A stretch of DNA of 64,000 nt from Caenorhabditis remanei (taxonomy: Eukaryota; Nematoda; Chromadorea; Rhabditida; Rhabditidae). Under the pieces are notes generated by a model that was not told the origin of the DNA, made no database searches, and was given only the letters and a program-made list of their open reading frames with translations. Location of the stretch: positions 3,959,587-4,023,586 of the forward strand of contig NC_071333.1 of assembly GCF_010183535.1 (NCBI RefSeq). The letters run 5' to 3'. The translations under genes were made by a program, and so were the position numbers. The first letter of the stretch is position 1, and each line of letters opens with the position of its first letter. Positions 21,001 through 33,286 of this stretch are shown here, piece after piece.

Positions 21001-23774
21001 TTCTGGCAGTTTCCGTTTTTTACTTTTGCTACCAGATTTTCCTATGGGCGACTGAATATCAGCTGGTATGACCGTAGAAATTGGTCCAGTGGCAGGAAAC
21101 ACATGTTGAGGAGCAGCTGTTGAACCTGTTGCTGGTTTATACCCGGATTCTTTGGAAGAGTCATTGTCGGGCGCCTTCAAAACTCCATCTCGATTTTTTT
21201 GATGAACTAGAAACATATTCGAATTGACTTCCGATCCGAAATGATGAGAGGGAGATGTGACGACAGGAGAATAATGATGGAGTTGATTTAGGTTCTGTCC
21301 TCCTACTCTCTGCGATATCGGTGAACTCAAAGATGCATTACTGTTCAACGATAGTGTTGGGCCACGGACAGGTTCAATCAGATTCCAGTTCATCAGGTTC
21401 GGAGGATGTTGAGCAATCATTGGTTTATGGTGCATCATCAACTGCGCGTTTATCATATTCTGTTGGTGTTGAAGGAACATTAGAGTCGGTTGGTAAATCA
21501 GATTCTGAGGAAATTTAAACTGTCCTTCTTGTTGAAGTATTGGCTGGTTTGGCGGAGCACCTGGCAGATGAAAGAAAGTATGAGGCGGTGGCGGATTTGG
21601 AGCTAATAGTGGGATGACAGGGTTAATGGAATGCTGGGAACTTTGTGAACTGACTCCGATTTGAACTGGACTTGGAAATTTCTGACTATTTGATTCAGAA
21701 AGAAGTTTCTGACTTTCATTGACTTCTCCCGTTGGATCTCTTCTACTGGCCAGGTGAATTTCTGAAGAGTTAGAGGCAAGTGTTGTGTCATCTGACTCCA
21801 TTTGAACAATGTCAGTTTCGACAACAACATCCGGTGCAACAGAGTTTTGAAGTTTGGTTACATCCATAGATTCCTGAACTTGAGATTCGCTCAGTACCTG
21901 ATCGGTTGTTTCTGCTACGAATTCAGTGTCGTTGATCTCTTCATTAGAATCCGTAGAGCTCTGAACCACTACATGGTGCATCGGTTCATCCAGTTTGTCC
22001 TTTTTTGTGACATTCTGTGTTGTATCGTCAGGCACTGGTTCCTCAACCAAGAAAGTTTGTTCTGAACGTGAACAATCTGTAGCATTATCCAGTATCTCGG
22101 CACTCGATTCATTTGGTGTTTGAATTTCCACTGCCGGATTGATTGGACTCTCAACATTCCTAACATCCGGAGTTTGTTGCGACACAAGAATTTTCTCAAT
22201 GAAAGTTTTTAAAAACATCAACAATTCGGTACGCGATGCGTTTGGAGATGTGATACCCGGAATTTCATTAACTTTGGAGAGTTTGTGAATCAATGTTTCG
22301 AGTACTGAACGAGGCGGAGTACAGTCAGGCAAAGGTGTCTGAGACGCAGAGTTGTGTGTTGACGACGTTTGAGAATCCGTTGAAGAGTCGATCGATGGCG
22401 TTTTGTGGACTCTATGATGTCTAGTAGGGTAAGGTTCGTTGTCACTGTCATCTGCTTCACTCATGTCAGAAGCAGAAAGATGCTCAGGACAACTGCACGT
22501 TCTGGATCTGGGAGCTTGATGTCGAGCATGTGATGTATTTCTACGTTTATTAGACTTTGTCCTATTCCGTCCTTGTTTTGGTGGCTGATCAGTTGGGAGT
22601 TTGGGGTCCTGGAGATTGTCGGTGATATAGAGTGCACAAGCATATTGTTTCTGAAATAGCTCGAATAAAACTGAAATACAAGTCTTGATCTAGAATAACT
22701 TAAAAATGAAATAAAATAGATCTACAGGAGCGAGCATAAGTGAGTACCCTTTCATACTTTTATATGTAACTCTGTTGAATCGTGTCCGTTTTGCATAAAC
22801 TTTTTTTTTGAAAGAAAGCCAAAGTATTCAGCAATAAGAAAATATGTAAGTATCGTGCTAAAGCTCCAGAAGTCAAAAGTAGTGCTCTCGGTGAAATCAT
22901 CATAACTCATCGAAAAATGCTCCAAATTTTTTGAAACATGTATCAAAACACATGTCTTGAGTTTTTCGACAAATCAACATCAAAAAATAACAGTTTTAGA
23001 AAAAATAGTTTTTCAAATTTTTTTCACTCAAAAATTATTTTATTCTCATTTTTTCCCAATTTCCGTTATTTTCTGGCTATAAAACGTACATCCGTTACAT
23101 AAACTGTATGCAAAGTGCTTTATCACAAATAACAAAACACACGCATGTATTCCTTGTTCGTGTTATAGCCAGAAAATAACGGAAATTGAGATAAAATGAG
23201 ATTAAAATAATTTTTGAGTGAAAAAAATTTGAAAAATTATTTTTTCTAAAATTGTAACTTTTTGATGTTTAAAAAAAAATTAAAAATTTGCATTTTTTGA
23301 TGAGTTATGATGATTTCACCGAGGGCACTACTTTTGACTTCTGGAGCTTTAGCACGATACTTAGAAGTTGAAAACCAATTCAACATAATTTTTTGTTTAT
23401 TTGAGTGTTTTCCAACATTTTTAAACCAAAAACTCAATATCTCCAAGAGAAAAATAAAAAGTTTTTTTTTTCGAATTTTCAAATCAAGATCAGGAAAAAT
23501 CGATTATCGAAAAAATCAGTGACGCAAATTTTTCGAAAAACATATTTTCTTATTGCTGAATACTTTAGCTTTCTTGCAAAAAAAAGTTTATGCAAAACGG
23601 ACACGATTCAACAGAGTTACATATAAAAGTATGAACGGGTACTCACTTATGCTCGCTACTGTATGTGAAAACAATTTCCCAAAGTTTTGTCCCACTAACC
23701 GCTAGTTCAGAAAGGGGACCGCAAATACCGGTGTCGTGGAAATCATCAATTATCAAGTAACGCTGATGCTTCAT
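18092..23774 (-). CDS. Divergent homeodomain protein with SUMO-interacting-like motif
   Basis: Probable nuclear DNA-binding protein. Seven reverse-strand exons join in frame: 23700-23774, 20222-22650, 19260-19344, 18513-18620, 18407-18469, 18253-18351 and 18092-18205, giving 990 residues. The start is the first ATG after a TTTTCAG acceptor at 23784-23786, as expected for a trans-spliced leader site. Most of the protein is low-complexity Ser/Gln/Pro-rich sequence. Residues about 807-819 read VELIDLTGDEEEE, a classic SUMO-interacting motif. The last three exons encode a homeodomain (about 908-971): helix 1 around QLKHLNSIYEMY, and helix 3 FQVKQYINNQKAADRRKER, which keeps Asn51 but has Tyr at position 48 and Ile at 49 in place of Trp-Phe. 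The intron between Q44 and V45 matches a classic homeobox intron position. Intron 1 contains a MITE. I do not recognise a named orthologue. Confidence 0.8.
19590..19850 (+). repeat. Dispersed repeat within an intron
   Basis: The stretch holding AAACCGGTTTTTATGGGTT, GGCTCCGCCCCCTACCGT and TTTTGATGGGAACAAGTC matches 52560-52790 in reverse orientation over about 230 bp. It lies in the intron between 19344 and 20222 of the homeodomain gene. Confidence 0.75.
20108..20150. repeat. GC-rich repeat fragment
   Basis: TTGGCCCGGCCCGGGCCGGA followed by a TGACAAGT-like end. It resembles the terminal part of the GC-rich MITE at 45623-45910 and stands out in an AT-rich intron. Confidence 0.5.
22725..23661. 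mobile_element. Palindromic Tc1/mariner-type MITE in intron 1
   Basis: A 937-bp inverted repeat with termini CAGGAGCGAGCATAAGTG and CACTTATGCTCGCTACTG, flanked by TA on both sides (22723-22724, 23662-23663). The two arms match over most of their length, for example AACTCTGTTGAATCGTGTCC near each end and ATTTCCGTTATTTTCTGGC near the middle. No transposase is encoded. It makes up about nine tenths of the first intron of the homeodomain gene. Confidence 0.85.
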
Positions 23775-24689
23775 CTCAATAGTCTGAAAACAGATAATTA
23801 CCAAATAAATGTAAAAATAAAACGGCGAAACAATAAAACGGAACAAGATTTAGACCCCCCCCCCCCAGAAAGTCTATTTTTCTAGAAATTAGGATTGGAG
23901 ACTATCAGATAATAATGGTTGAGATGATAGGAATCGATTCAACCGATAAAGAAAAAAAAGTAGAAAGGATTATGAAGAAAGTATTAATAAAATGGAAAAA
24001 AAACGGCTGGGCTGGAAAAAATTATCAGATTTAATGGATGAAGCGGGAACAGACAACATGTAAGAAACAGATGAAGCAAAACATGTATTAATAATGGATA
24101 TTCAGCTGGCAAGAATCATATTTTTCCGACTCATCTCAATTAGAAAAGAGGTAGCTAATACGGGCGGCATGACGGCTCAACATATGGATGTTCACAAAAA
24201 AAGGGAGGTAGCCTAATCGTTTGATGGAGCTCTTAGATAACTCCATTTTACTGTAACTTCTGCCGCACCATATGGATCACCTACTAATGATCGTACTCAT
24301 CTTCTCTTGTGTGTTTGGAATGGAGGTTGAGTAGAATTGAGGGAAATAATGGAAATAATACTATAATGGAAATAATGGAAATAATACGAATTGAAGGAAA
24401 TAATGGAAAAAATAACCGAATTTTTGCGGTGATTTCAAATCTGTATTCTGTTTTTGCTGAACGGCCTCGTGAAAAAAGTTATTTGCATTGTGCCATCCCA
24501 GTGCAAAACTGACCACGAGATCGTTTAGCAGAAACAAAATACAGATTGAAATCAGCGCAAATTTTCCGTTTTAATGATACATGTCTCGATCTTTGACTCT
24601 ATCTTGACTCGAGATCCTTCCCTAGTTAAATTATATAATACAACATATTTGATATTTTTATTTAACTATTTAATTATACAGTAAAAGTC

Positions 24690-25480
24690 ACTGGAGGTCA
24701 GGTAAAGTCCCTCACGAGACGAAACCTAAGAAAAAGAAACCGGGCGAAGTAGAAGAATTATAAAATAGGAGTTGGGCAAGGTGGAAGGAGAATAAAATAA
24801 AAATTATCAGAATCGTGCAATGTTATTCACAAGAAGGGACTTGAATTCTGAAGGGCAAAGGAAATGAGGGACATGTAAAGTTATGGCATTCCGTATAGAT
24901 ATAATAGTTGAGAAGAAATTAGTAAAATTAGGATTTACACATATGAGACACATTGGGCAACGAGAGGAGGAGCTTAACCTGACATGGGTTTCAAGATTAG
25001 GGAAATATGAGACGCCGATTATGAAGTTATATAGGAGAAGAAGTTGTGCTTTGAGTCTACGGTGGCGCATAGAAAATAGATCGAGCTGGGAGAGGCGATC
25101 AGAGTAGGAGAGATAAGGTGTGTTACAGCGTTGAAGAATTTTCCGCGAAAAGAATCTGAGAGGAGTTTCAAGTTTGAGGGCTAGTTTCGAAGATGGGGGA
25201 GGAGAATATACAACAGAGCAGTATTCAACTAGAGGAAGAACGTAAGTTTTGAATAGGAAGATATAAAATTGGATTTGAAAGATTTCAGTACTTGTTTTGA
25301 CCGGAGTAAGGCGAGAGCAACAGCCCGATTAATGTGTCTAGTGAATTTGAGATTGGGTTCAATTAATAAACCTAAGTCCCTGACAGAATCGACGAAAACA
25401 ATGAGGGTACCTCCAATAGTGTACGGGTGAGATGAGTTGCGAGATCCGAAACGAAGAAGGGCTGTCTTAGAGTGGGCCAG
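24690..25480 (-). mobile_element. Non-LTR retrotransposon fragment, reverse transcriptase C-terminus
   Basis: Reverse-strand translation gives GGTLIVFVDSVRDLGLLI, PNLKFTRHINRAVALALL and SKQVLKSFKSNFISSYSKL, then after a frameshift LPLVEYCSVVYSPPPSSKLA and MRHRRLKAQLLLLYNFIIG, ending NIARF-stop at 24807. This is the conserved post-palm part of a LINE ORF2, of a different family from the 7.1-kb copy. The 3' untranslated part (GTGAGGGACTTTACCTGACC on the reverse strand) recurs near 38270. Damaged by at least one frameshift. Confidence 0.75.
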
Positions 25481-25489
25481 AGGTAGAGA

Positions 25490-25572
25490 GCTGTTAGAAG
25501 CACAAGAATTAATACAATACAATGACATTAGAGAGTTGTTAGAAGCCCAAGAATCAATACAATACAATGAAA
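25490..25572. repeat. Short tandem duplication, about 48 bp twice
   Basis: Two adjacent copies of GAGAG..GTTAGAAGC-CAAGAAT-AATACAATACAATGA differ at a few bases. The duplication lies at the 5' edge of the LINE fragment. Confidence 0.6.
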
Positions 25573-26504
25573 TTCGAATTATCAGAAAAACTTATTTTGA
25601 ACAACATGAAAACCTAGATTCAAATTGTATAAGTTTAGCTTCCAACACATCTTCTAACAAAAGTTAAAATTGTTGAAAAGCCATTAGTCACGTTAGAGAA
25701 GTTTAACTTTTATGCATGGAAAGAGTTATTTTTGTTGAAAGAGGTGAGTCAGTCACCGTCAACAGATGCGCAGTTGGAATGGGGGTTGAAACGACCTCCT
25801 AGTTCATTAATGCAACGATCGGCTATGGTTCATCTTTCTTATGTAGTTGGAGAGGAACAACGAAAGTTGAGGGAATGCTACGGATTGTTCAGATAAAAGT
25901 CTTAGGAAAAATGGGTTAAGTCAAACCGTGTTCACTTTCTTCTGTTACCGATTCTTTCACTCAAGATATTTTCATAATGTCTTGCAACCGGTCATATCTT
26001 CTCAACAGTCAACGTCTACTCATTTGTGGAAACAATACACTAATTATCAATTGGAAAAAATATCACTATCCCCTAGGAAAGTATGATAACGTTTGGCTAT
26101 TTTTTCAGAGCATGAACAAAACTCGTTTGTCGAAAACTAGAATAAATGTTTTGTTTGGCATGGCTTGACATCGGTGTCACCTGCCTTCGCCCTAATAGAT
26201 AATCCCTGAGGTGGAAGCTCATGATGTAAAAATCTCCATAGAAACAGAGTAAATCGCGAAATCTCATATTTCTCAAATCCGGACATCGCGAGAATATTTG
26301 TAGTTTTCACGTGATAATGTGAGCTCAGTTTCAAAAAATGCAACAGAGGATTATCAACAAGAGCTCTTGGAAGAATACAAAGTGAGACCAAGGGCGATTA
26401 AAAAATAAAATAAAAAATGAGAAGATCCATAAGCATATTTCGACTGACCTACAGTATACCAACAGTATACCTACAGTCTAGATATACTAACAATAGTTTT
26501 TCGG

Positions 26505-29500
26505 CTAACAAGAATCATATTTTTCCGACTTATCTCAATTAGAAAAGAGGTAGCTAATACGGGCGGCATGACGGCTCAACATATGGATGTTCATAAAAAA
26601 AGAGAGATAGCCTAATCGTTTGATGCAGCTCTTAGATAACTCCCTTTTACTGTTGCATCTGCCGCGCCATATGGATCACCTACTAATGATCGTACTCATC
26701 TTCTCTTGTGTGTTTGGAATGGAGGTTGAGTAGAATTGAGGGAAATAATGGAAATAATACTTCAGATACGTATAAGTAGAGTGCCCAAGATTCTAATCAG
26801 ACAAGCACGCTTTCGCGCGTAAAAGTATGATGGGATGAGATAATTAATATCATGTGATAGTGTTTGCAACTCCACAGTGAATTGGTGGACAGATCACGAA
26901 TCGATTCGTCTGCAGATCTATCAGAAGAGTAAAGCAAATAGACAAATCGCTTTCCGGAAAAAGAAGAAACGAAGGTATAAGCTAGATCGAGGTAGAGATT
27001 AATAATCGAGCGGGACCTTTTTTGGGGGCTTCATTGGGCGGGGAAGAGAATAATAAGCATAGAGATCTAGCGGGTAGCGTAGAGGTACAGAGGGAAGCAT
27101 GAATTAACGGGTATGAGATAATTAGAAACAAATGAGAGGAGAAAATAATGGTTCCCACGGTAAGGAATGAGTACACAACTTTTTGGTTTTAGTGAGAAAA
27201 TGTATGATGACAGCGATCTGGAAACAGCATAGTTTAATGAAACTCATGTTTGTATGGTCAGGAAAGGTTGAGAATGCGACCAGGTGGGATATAAAACACT
27301 CCGAAAGCGAGCAGAGCAGATGGACAGAAAATTATGAGATTATATCTAGATTATACAGTGCGTCCAATAATGATAGGACCCCCCTAGATTTTGGGGTTCC
27401 AGACAGAACCAGAACAGATACAAAAAATCTGTGATGACCATTCGATTCAGGGTACAAAGAAACCCCAGGGGCCATTTTTTCATGATTCTACCACTTTTCT
27501 TATAAGCGTACCACCAAATGTCATTTTTTCAGCCGTCCAATAATGATAGGACCCCCTCGAAAATCGAATTTTCAGTTGATTTTCAAGAAATTTTTTTTCT
27601 CGGAAAACTTTTAAAATCGATTGAAATATTCGTTTTCTGTTGTTTTCAATTGGTTTCATTATAGTTGTGGCGTTTTCAACCCCAAAATCAAATGTTAGCC
27701 ATCTTCGAATTTTCACCCATCTGAAAAATTCACTGTTTCAGAACTTCGAGACCTGTATCCCAGCGCTCCGATCACGTATCATTCTGAAACTTTTTGGTAA
27801 AGTTAATCGAGCCATTTATGATGAAAATAAGCAATAGATTTGTAAAAATATTCATTTTCTGAAAAGTTATACTCAGGATTCTCAAACACATTTTGACCAA
27901 ATTCCACTATTTTCATAAATTGTGTCCAAGATATGGAAAAGTGTCTAAACTTTTTTTTCCATCATTTTGGCACTATTTTGGCATATTTTGAAATGTTTCT
28001 TCATTCAGATCCAAGAATTCATATTTTTGACACAATTTATGAAAATAGTGGAATTTGGTCGAAATGGGTTTGAGAATCCTGAGTATAACTTTTCAGAAAA
28101 TGAATATTTTTACAAATCTATTGCTTATTTTCATCATAAATGGCTCGATTAACTTTACCAAAAAGTTTCAGAATGATACGTGATCGGAGCGCTGGGATAC
28201 AGGTCTCGAAGTTCTGAAACAGTGAATTTTTCAGATGGGTGAAAATTCGAAGATGGCTAACATTTGATTTTGGGGTTGAAAACGCCACAACTATAATGAA
28301 ACCAATTGAAAACAACAGAAAACAAATATTTCAATCGATTTTAAAAGTTTTCCGAGAAAAAAAATTTCTTGAAAATCAACTGAAAATTCGATTTTCGAGG
28401 GGGTCCTATCATTATTGGACGGCTGAAAAAATGACTTTTTGGTGGTACGCTTCTCAGATAAGTGGTAGAATCATGAAAATATGGCCCCTGGGGTTTCTTT
28501 GTACCCTGAATCGAATGGTCATCACAGATTTTTTGTATCTGTTCTGGTTCTGTCTGGAACCCCAAAATCTAGGGGGGTCCTATCATTATTGGACGCACTG
28601 TATACCACTTATAAGCCGTCTCCCTCTGTAGTCTCAGTCTGGCTCTTATATAATACACCTATTTCCAAAAAGAGTATGATCGCAATTAGACTCATGTACA
28701 AGATATTAACTGATTTTAACTTTTCCTATTTGGCAATAATGTAATATGTTGAACTATTTTTGACATCAGCCTACAACTAAACTAGATAGAAATCTCACGT
28801 ATTGTTTTGGATACTCTCGAATATTTTTTTTTTGTGGCAGGAGCTCTGATCTTCAAATACATCATTCGTTGATAATGATATCACATTATCCACTCGCTTT
28901 ACTCTAAAATTGTCACTCCAGTTGATCTCTCCTAACCCGCTTTCCTCTTCTACAGAGATCACGAGAGAGGAAAGTTTAGATCAGTAAAATGAAGCGAGTT
29001 GGAAGCTCAACAACAGGAGTGAACCAAAAGTTTCCCTGTCGCGTAGCAACGAATCATCACGCCTCACATAATCTTTGTTATGTCTCCTAATCATAGTGTA
29101 CATGCCATTTGGAGGTGAGCATTTGGTAAACAACGCGGAGAGCATTCGAGGTACATGAGTACGCAGGGAAGAATGGGAGGTTGGCATGTGAGGGATTTAG
29201 AAAGAAGTTGTGGGGTAGATGGAGGGAAATTTGGTAGCGAATAGAATAGAAAGAGAAAGTGATAGTAAACTTTACAGATACAGATTGAGATTATACAATG
29301 ACACTCCATTTATCAGAAAAACTCTCTTTGAACAATATGAAAACCTAGATTTAGACTGTATGAACACATCTTCTAACGAAAGTTAAAATTGTTCAAAAGC
29401 CATTGTTCAGGTTAGAGAAGTTTAACTTTTATGCATGGAAAGAGTTATCTTTGTTGAAAGAGGTGAGTCAGTCACAGTCAACGTATGCGGATTTGGAATG

Positions 29501-30409
29501 GGGTTGAAACGACCTCCTAGTTCATTAATGCAACGATCGGCTATGGTTCATCTTTCTTAAGAAACCGGGGAGGTACAACAAAAGTTGAGGGAATACTATG
29601 GATTGTTCAGATAAAAGTATTAGGAAAAATGGGTTAAGTCACGTCGCAATCATTTTCATGTTTCCAGACCCGTAAAAAACTATAATAACATCTGGCTATT
29701 TGTTAAGAGTATGAACAAAACTCGTTGTTTGAAAACTAGAAAAATTCTTTGACTTCGCATGGCTTGACATCGGTGCCACGGGCCTCCGGCCGAATAGATA
29801 ATCCCTGAAGTGAAGGCTCATGACGTCGAAAATTCTCCATAGAAACAGAGTAAATGGCGAAATCTCCTCTTCTTCTTATCATTCTCTTCTCATATCTCAA
29901 ATTCTTATAAAGGTTTCTCAAATCCGGATATTGTGAGAGTATTTGTAGTTCCTACGTGATTATGTGAGCTCAGTTTAAATGCAACCGAGGATTATCAACA
30001 AGACCTCTTGGAAGAATACATATTACTACTTCTAATCTTCTTCGGGCTTTCCACGTTTTCTTGTCAATCCTCAGGATTTTGAATACCTGAAGTAACGTTC
30101 TGAAGACTAAAAATATCAAGGTCCAAGTAAATACAATAAATAAACACAAAAAGGAGCATATTTCGACTGACCTACTGTTTACACAAACCAGAAAATGGTT
30201 GTTCTCCCTTCCGTTATCACGTATTCTTTTTATTTCATCAAATAACAGGTGGCCCTATATGGGTGGATTATTGGTTACGCAAGCGTCATAATAATGCACC
30301 CAGCATATTGATTCATTGATGGGGGAGGAGGAACATTTTTTACGGAAGAACAAGACTGATGGACGGGTTGTATTGGTTAAAAAATTGAGGAGAATAGGTT
30401 GTAAAATAA
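26505..30409. repeat. Complex tandem array, unit 2
   Basis: Modules in order: R1 at 26505-26770, R2 at 26780-27353 continuing at 28603-28750 after a MITE, R3 at 28910-29220, R4 at 29390-29650 and R5 at 29750-30060. R2 holds CAGACAAGCACGCTTTCGCG; R3 holds ATCACGAGAGAGGAAAG and GTACATGAGTACGCAGGGAA. Open reverse-strand frames recur in R2 and R3 between copies but I recognise no protein family in them. Confidence 0.7.
27356..28600. mobile_element. 1.25-kb perfect-palindrome Tc1/mariner-type MITE, full copy
   Basis: Termini CAGTGCGTCCAATAATGA and TCATTATTGGACGCACTG with TA duplicated on both sides. The arms, each about 600 bp, mirror each other almost base for base. No transposase. The matching stretch in unit 3 (about 31990-32050) carries the uninterrupted target GATTATATAGCAC, which confirms both ends and the TA target. 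Open frames inside are by-products of the palindrome. Confidence 0.9.
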
Positions 30410-30427
30410 TTTCTCAAAATTTGGGAT

Positions 30428-30530
30428 TACTAAACGCTAGTTCAGAATACGGACTTTAACTCCACTGTTGCGCATATCATCAATTACCAAGAAAAGCTTA
30501 ATCATGATGTCTCAATGGTCTAAAAACAAA
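30428..30530 (-). pseudogene. Decayed copy of homeodomain gene exon 1
   Basis: On the reverse strand FLVIDDMRNSGV followed by a stop aligns with YLIIDDFHDTGI of exon 1 at 23700-23774. The flanking sequence down to the AACGGAACAAGA stretch also matches. The acceptor is now TTTTTAG, and a frameshift and stop are present, so it is not functional. Confidence 0.65.
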
Positions 30531-32738
30531 TTGATGCAAAATATATGATAAAACAAAATGGAGAAACAATGAAACGGAACAAGACTTTGACGGAAAAACG
30601 CAAATAGTGTATATTCTCTAAAATTTGGATTTTAGATTATCAGATAGAAAGACTGTAGGAGCTCAATTCAACCGATAAAAAAAAGTAAAAAGGAATATGA
30701 AGAAAATATGAACAAAATGAAAAAAAGTAGGGTTGGAGTGAAAATCCTATCAGATTTAATGGATAAAGCGGGAACAGACAACATGTAAGAAACAGATGAA
30801 GCAAAACATATATTAATAATGCATATTCAACTAGCAAGAATCATATTTTTGCGACTCATCTCAATTAGAAAAGAGGTAGCTAATACGGGCGGCATGACGG
30901 CTCAACATATGGATGTTCACAAAAAAAGAGAGGTAGCCTAATCGTTTGATTCAGCTCTTAGATAACTCCATTTTACTGTTGCTTCTGCCGCACCATATAG
31001 ATCGCCTATTCTTTACCATACTCATCATCTCTTGTGTGTTTGAAACGGTGGTTGAGTAGAATTGAGGGAAATAATGGAAATAATATTTTGGAAACGTATA
31101 TGTTCAGATAGAATAGGGTACTTACTATTCTGAGAGATTTGAAGAAAGTTTGATATTTTTTTGTCTAGAAATAGAATCTTATGAAGGCTCTAACCATCTC
31201 TAACCAATAAATTATTTTTACACATCATGTAATGATCATACCTGTCCTGGACTAGTTTCCCCTAGACTTCACTCGAATCTTGCTCTAGAGTTCATGTCTA
31301 GGCTTGTTGGATAATTGGGCTGAGCATTGTCATAGAAACACACATCCTACAAAATTACATCCTCAATTTTGTCAAATTAAAAAAAAAATTGTATGTCGAA
31401 ATTTTGAAGAAAGATTTATTGGATTCTGAGTACTCACAAAAATTGAGATCGAAAAGTGAGACAATTATAATCCAAAACTAGACTGCCCAAGATTCTAATC
31501 AGACAAGCACGCTTTCGCGCGTAAAAGTATGATGAGATGAGATAATTAATTTCACGTGACACCTAATTGTGTTCGCAACTCCTTTGTGAATTGGTGGACA
31601 GACCACTAATCGATTTGTTTTTAGATCAATCAGATGAGTAAAGCAGATGGACGAGTCGCTTTCCGGAAAATGAAGAGACGAGGTTATAAGCAAGATCAAG
31701 GTAGAGATTAATAATCGAGCGGGACCTTTTTTGGGGGATTCATTAGGCGGGAAGGAGAATAATAAGGATAGAGGTCTAGCGGGTAACGTAGAGGTCCAGA
31801 GGGAAGCATGAATTAACGGGTATGAGGTAATTAGAAACAAATGAGGTAGAGGAGAGAATAATGGTTCCCACGGTAAGGAGTGAGTACACAATTTTGTGGA
31901 TTTTGTGAGAAAATGTATGATGACAGCAATCTGGAAACAGCATAGTTTAATGGAACTCAAAGACTCCGAAAGCGAGCAGAGCAGATGAACATAAAATTAT
32001 GAGATTATATCTATAATAGATTATATAGCACTTATAAGCCGTCTCCCTCTGTAGTCTCAGTCTGGCTCTTATATAATACACCTATTTCCAAAAAGGCGTG
32101 GGCTTGCAATTAGACTCATGTTCAAGATCTTATCGGATCTCAATCGTTCCTACTTGGCAATAATGTAATATATTGAATTATTTTTGACATCAGCCTACAT
32201 CTAAACCGAGATCACGAGAAAGGAAAGTTTAGATCAGTGAAATGAAGCGAGTTGCAAACTCAACAACAAGAATGAGCCAAAAGTTTCCGAGTCGCGTACT
32301 AACGAATCACCACGCCTCACATAATCTTCGTTATGTCTCCTAATCATAGTGTACATGACATTTGGAGGTGGGCATTTGGTAAACAACGCGGATAGCTTTT
32401 GAGGTACATGAGTACGCAGGGAAGAATAGGAGGTTGGCATGTGAGGGATTTAGAAAGAGAAAGTGGGGGGGGGGATGGAGGGAAATCCGGTAGTGAAAGG
32501 AATAGAAGGAAGTGATAATGAACCCTACAGACACAGTTTTAGATTATACAATGACACTTCAATTATCAGATAAACTTTCTTTGAACAAGATGCAGCCTAG
32601 ATTCAAGCTGTATGAGGCAAGCTTTTTGACAAAAGTAAAAATTGTTGAAAAGCCATTTGTCACGTTAGAGAAGCTTAACTTTTATGCAAGGAAACAGTTA
32701 TCTTTGTTGAAAGAGGTCAGTCAGTCACAGTCAACGTA

Positions 32739-33286
32739 CACTGCGGGACACTGCGGCCTCAATTCCGAAATATGACTCATTCTTTGAATTTGAAGTCACG
32801 TAAGTTCTACAAAATGGTCAATGACTCTAAAAAAACGATTCTAAACGAACAATCAAGAGTGTTTTATAAGATTATAACTAAAGCTAGAGATGACTTGTTC
32901 ACAAAATATATACAAAAAATGAAAAGACTCGAAAATTTCCCGAAATTATAGTTTTCCTCAAAAGTTTTTTACTGAAATTGTTGGTGAAATATCTTTATAC
33001 AATTCAATTTTGGACGGAGAGTACGATTTCAAGGTTTTTAGACAACGTATTTTGCGGTTTTTCCTTTTTTCAGGGGTGGCTCCATACTTATGTGACATAG
33101 AAATAAGCCTTTTTTCACACTTTTTTCAAAAATTTCAAAAACCCCAAATCTTTCAAAATTTCTACAAGTGTATCGCTTTTGAGACCAGGAAAGTACATTT
33201 TTGGCATTCAAAGAATTTTTGAAAACGACAAAATTTTTCCAAAAAAATTAAAAATTGAAGTGGCTCCATATTTATGTCCCGCAGTG
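32739..33286. mobile_element. 548-bp Tc1/mariner-type MITE in module R4
   Basis: Termini CACTGCGGGAC and GTCCCGCAGTG flanked by TA at 32737-32738 and 33287-33288. Another TGGCTCCATA pair lies inside. The R4 copy at 29478 reads GTCAACGTATGCGGA without interruption and gives the empty site. No transposase. Confidence 0.85.

Larger units (their letters stand above)
23690..26504. repeat. Complex tandem array, unit 1
   Basis: The array upstream of the homeodomain gene is built of recurring modules. In unit 1: module R1 at about 23690-24370 (including the gene's first exon and AGCTAATACGGGCGGCATGA), module R4 at about 25670-25920 (TTAATGCAACGATCGGCTAT) and module R5 at about 26150-26400 (CATGGCTTGACATCGGTG). 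A LINE fragment separates R1 and R4. Modules R2 and R3 are missing here. Confidence 0.7.

Noticed and set aside
27480..28631. ORFs of 60-130 codons inside the palindromic MITE
   Set aside because: The same frames appear on both strands in both arms, a by-product of the palindrome; no transposase motif.
31499..31960. 153-codon reverse frame in module R2 as a gene
   Set aside because: No start context, splice structure or domain; kept only as a point to test under the array.
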